This document shows positions 62,027-64,000 of a DNA stretch of 64,000 bases, in pieces. The first letter of the stretch is position 1; the number at the start of each line of letters is the position of its first letter. Position numbers and translations under genes: made by a program. This DNA comes from G963663365 sp963663365 (GTDB taxonomy: Bacteria > Hinthialibacterota > Hinthialibacteria > Hinthialibacterales > G963663365): positions 1,674,001-1,738,000 of the forward strand of contig CAXXIH010000008.1 in assembly GCA_963663365.2 (NCBI GenBank), given 5' to 3'. The notes below the pieces were generated by a model. The model saw only the letters and a list, made by a program, of their open reading frames with translations. It made no database searches and was not told the DNA's origin.

Positions 62027-62713
62027 TTATGACTTGGGACGGCGTTCAGTGCGCTTTAAGAGTTGATATACCTGTGTGGCGCTCCATCGGGTGGTGGCAT
62101 TACGGCGACCAGATGTTTTTATACCGCGCGACGTCAACTCCTTGGCAATTCCCGCGTACGTTTCAATCCCGGCGGTACGAATATCCTTCACGTGCGGCAT
62201 GACTTCTTGAAGGTGCAAATCCGCTTTTTTATGCACCCCCTTCACAGCCTTGCGCCGCGCATCCTCCAGGCGCGGATTGCCCAATCTAACGCCCTTAGCT
62301 TTTGCGACCTGCAACGCTGCGCGAGTTCGGTCAGAGATGCACTGCCGTTCATGTTCGGCCACTGCGGCAAGAATGTGGATGGTTAGCCGGTTAGCATTGG
62401 GCATATCGGCGGCGACAAACTCAACGTCCGATTCCATGAGATTCGAGATAAACGCGACGTTCCTGGCCAGCCGGTCCATCTTGGCAATAATCAGCTTGGC
62501 TTTGTGCTTTCGACATGCCTCAATGGCGGCCTTCAACTGGGGTCGGTTTTCATGCCGTTTTCCGCTTTCCACTTCGACATACTCTGCCACCAGTTCACAG
62601 CCATCGTTGTTGAGAATGTCTTCTACGGCCTGTTGCTGGGCTTCCATCCCCAGCCCAGATCGGCCTTGCCGGGCTGTACTCACTCTTATGTAGCTGACGA
62701 ATTTGCCTTTCAT
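62027..62713 (-). CDS. Small serine recombinase (resolvase/invertase family)
   Basis: A 228-residue serine recombinase. The nucleophile is Ser12 in VSYIRVSTARQG. The catalytic domain continues with AKLIIAKMDRLARNVAFISN and the dimer helix region LTIHILAAVAEHERQCISDR. The C-terminal HTH (IAKELTSRGIKTSGRRNATT) is of the resolvase type. GGGAG lies 8 bp before the ATG. A perfect 15-bp palindrome (62731-62770) sits 18 bp upstream and is a good candidate for its crossover site or operator. It may resolve multimers or shuffle the element's end. Confidence 0.93.
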   Translation of the reverse strand: MKGKFVSYIRVSTARQGRSGLGMEAQQQAVEDILNNDGCELVAEYVEVESGKRHENRPQLKAAIEACRKHKAKLIIAKMDRLARNVAFISNLMESDVEFVAADMPNANRLTIHILAAVAEHERQCISDRTRAALQVAKAKGVRLGNPRLEDARRKAVKGVHKKADLHLQEVMPHVKDIRTAGIETYAGIAKELTSRGIKTSGRRNATTRWSATQVYQLLKRTERRPKS

Positions 62714-62730
62714 GGTAAGGATCTCCCGGT

Positions 62731-62770
62731 CTTATTATAAATCTATACCGTGGTTTAGATTTATAATAAG
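62731..62770. promoter_or_regulatory. 15-bp perfect palindrome upstream of the serine recombinase
   Basis: CTTATTATAAATCTA (62731-62745) and TAGATTTATAATAAG (62756-62770) are perfect complements around a 10-bp spacer. The whole 40 bp is AT-rich and lies 18-57 bp before the recombinase ATG. Resolvases bind 28-40 bp dyads at res sites that overlap their own promoters, so this fits a res-like or operator site; binding is inference. It lacks GC-rich stem base pairs, so a terminator is unlikely. Confidence 0.65.
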
Positions 62771-62896
62771 CCGAGAATTTACTGAAGGTCAAGCACCAAT
62801 TGGGTGGATTTTAGGATGGTCGTGTGATCTTCCTATACGTCTACAAGGTGGTTACATACGGCAATGTATTTTCGAGACTCTAACTTGAGTGCGGTC

Positions 62897-63658
62897 TTAT
62901 TCGCCAGTGTTTCGCTTGGGTGGATTGATAGAACGCGGGCTTCTTGAATAGCGGGGCTGGCCGTTCCCATTGCCTGAATGACCGTTTCCGCCGCTTGCCG
63001 ACCGTGGCTCAGGACTACTCGACCGCATGTGAGACTTATCCGTATGGTACTCGCCGGCCGCCAACTTTCGATTGTGCTCTTCCGCACGTGCAGCCGCAGC
63101 CTCGATCCGCTCAACACGGTGGGTGACTACCGATTCCACCTTCTCCGTGTACATGCCCAACAACTTCGCCGCCTGATCGAGCGCCTTCGTTTTGCTGGCC
63201 ATCTTAATAGTGCAGGTGCCATCATCGCTCACACGGATATGCTCGACAGCGGCCCACAATTCCCGGGGTACATTTTCAAATCGCTTCGGCACAAGCCGGG
63301 CGCGGTTGTTTGTGTCGAACACCAAGTCGGCGAAGTCCGGGATAACTGCGTTCAACTGCGCCCGCAGCCGAGACATCACCCCATCTTGGTTTATGTCGAG
63401 CCGTTTCTCAATCTTCTCCGCGCGCACCTTTGTAAACTCCCCGATTTTTTTTTGAATCGTAGCATTTCGTAGCAGCCTTTGGGCCTGTACGTTGGCTGCG
63501 TTGTTTGACGACACAGCATATCCAGCGGCTTTGACCGCCTGGGTTCCATTGCCGATTGCGGCATAGATCTGAGCGAATAGAAGTTGTTTTTCGGAAAGTT
63601 CCCGCGCCGTCGTCCGCACGGTTTTGGCCCCTCTTTTCGCATTAAATGTTCGCCTCAT
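62897..63658 (-). CDS. Phage terminase small subunit-like protein
   Basis: A 253-residue Terminase_2-type protein. The N-terminal region (ARELSEKQLLFAQIYAAIGN, GTQAVKAAGYAVSSNNAANV, AQRLLRNATIQKKIGEF) is the TerS DNA-binding HTH. The middle (NVPRELWAAVEHIRVSDDGT, ALDQAAKLLGMYTEKVE) is the usual oligomerisation part. The tail is Ser/Gly/Pro/Asn-rich. GGAGGAAG precedes the ATG. No large terminase or capsid gene is present nearby. A lone TerS in an element with integrase, Rep and AlpA is a feature of phage satellites, where it redirects helper-phage packaging; a prophage remnant is the alternative. Confidence 0.87.
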   Translation of the reverse strand: MRRTFNAKRGAKTVRTTARELSEKQLLFAQIYAAIGNGTQAVKAAGYAVSSNNAANVQAQRLLRNATIQKKIGEFTKVRAEKIEKRLDINQDGVMSRLRAQLNAVIPDFADLVFDTNNRARLVPKRFENVPRELWAAVEHIRVSDDGTCTIKMASKTKALDQAAKLLGMYTEKVESVVTHRVERIEAAAARAEEHNRKLAAGEYHTDKSHMRSSSPEPRSASGGNGHSGNGNGQPRYSRSPRSINPPKRNTGE

Positions 63659-64000
63659 GATGCTTTCTTCCTCCTACCACATCCTCAACACCATAACGTT
63701 ACATTAAGTCGCAAGTCGAACTCTACCAATTAATGGCATTCAAATATAATATTGAAAAATATTTTCAGATCAATTCAAAAACTACTCGGTCTTTAAACGC
63801 ATCATCTAACACATAACTACATGTGCCGCATGATGTCATATTGTGCCAAATTAATTAGGAATGCTAATTGGGGCGTTTTTCCATCTTAATACTGCTTTAA
63901 AAATTGTTGTTACGCAGCCACGCATCGCTTTTCAACGTGTTTTTCGGTAAAGAGCCCACAAACCACCCAGGCTATTCCAGCAGTTTTACAGCACATGTGC
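63659..64000. other. AT-rich non-coding right edge
   Basis: 342 bp without a supported ORF, upstream of the leftward terminase gene and so expected to hold its promoter (for example AT-rich tracts near 63730-63775). I looked here for a repeat of the tRNA-Gly 3' end and did not find one. Confidence 0.45.

Noticed and set aside
63659..64000. Right attachment site of the tRNA-Gly element
   Set aside because: No repeat of the tRNA 3' half (GGTTCGAACCCCG) was found here or elsewhere to the right of the tRNA.
1..64000. CRISPR array or cas genes
   Set aside because: No regularly spaced identical short repeats with unique spacers and no Cas-like protein were found; the only regular array is the coding repeat at 698-2490.

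Overview
The window is about 40 kb of bacterial backbone followed by an integrated element that starts at a tRNA-Gly gene and runs off the right edge. The host looks Gram-negative and free-living. It has secreted leucine-rich-repeat, sulfatase and heparinase-type proteins, lipoproteins, a type II pseudopilin of the kind abundant in Planctomycetota, Lentisphaerota, Hydrogenedentota and Sumerlaeota, a phytanoyl-CoA dioxygenase-family enzyme and an ExoY/CapD-type polysaccharide enzyme. No rRNA or marker protein fixes the phylum, so this placement is inference.

Backbone, left to right. 695-5080: a very large secreted LRR/HYR/tandem-repeat protein. 5486-15777: surface-polysaccharide and membrane genes (a GT2, a fused sugar transferase-CapD protein, two large GT-C-like membrane proteins) with a CocE-type hydrolase. 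Two copies of a small palindromic repeat lie here, one between genes and one in frame inside a gene. 15823-19328: an MscS-type channel and a CorA transporter. 19524-23022: a complete ECF nickel/cobalt importer in the order K-M-L-Q-O. 23055-33776: single enzymes and secreted degradative proteins (fatty-acid hydroxylase family, bacilliredoxin, beta-lactamase-like hydrolase, glutathione peroxidase, PhyH, pseudopilin, unknown secreted protein, sulfatase, heparinase II/III). 33910-39760: MarR regulator, two-component system, a DPM1-like GT2 and a phosphomannomutase.

Element (39841 to beyond 64000). A tyrosine integrase whose last codons read antisense through the tRNA-Gly gene marks the left end. 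Next come a small basic ORF, an array of eight exact GGGACA/TGTCCC motifs with a hairpin (candidate replication origin), a RepA-like ATPase with a C-terminal HTH, an AlpA-like regulator and a ribbon-helix-helix protein. A terminase small subunit and a serine recombinase lie near the right edge. Integrase, Rep, AlpA and TerS without structural genes resembles a phage satellite (PICI-like). Its cargo is a dense defence island: a type I restriction-modification operon (hsdM, DUF4145, hsdS, hsdR) with a coiled-coil CHAT protease-like gene and a TIR-like effector gene between hsdS and hsdR; then a small protein, an SF1 helicase, a DarT-type (DUF4433) ADP-ribosyltransferase and an ADP-ribosylglycohydrolase-VOC fusion, the last three translationally coupled; then, on the other strand, two HEPN-type proteins and an ImmA/IrrE-type metallopeptidase broken by an IS630-family insertion.

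The strongest candidate for an undescribed system is the helicase-DarT-ARH/VOC unit (53321-57477). There an ARH-fold hydrolase sits where DarTG systems carry a macrodomain antitoxin. Second is the CHAT/TIR pair inside the hsd operon; its TIR gene carries a one-base expansion in a G6 tract that breaks the reading frame.
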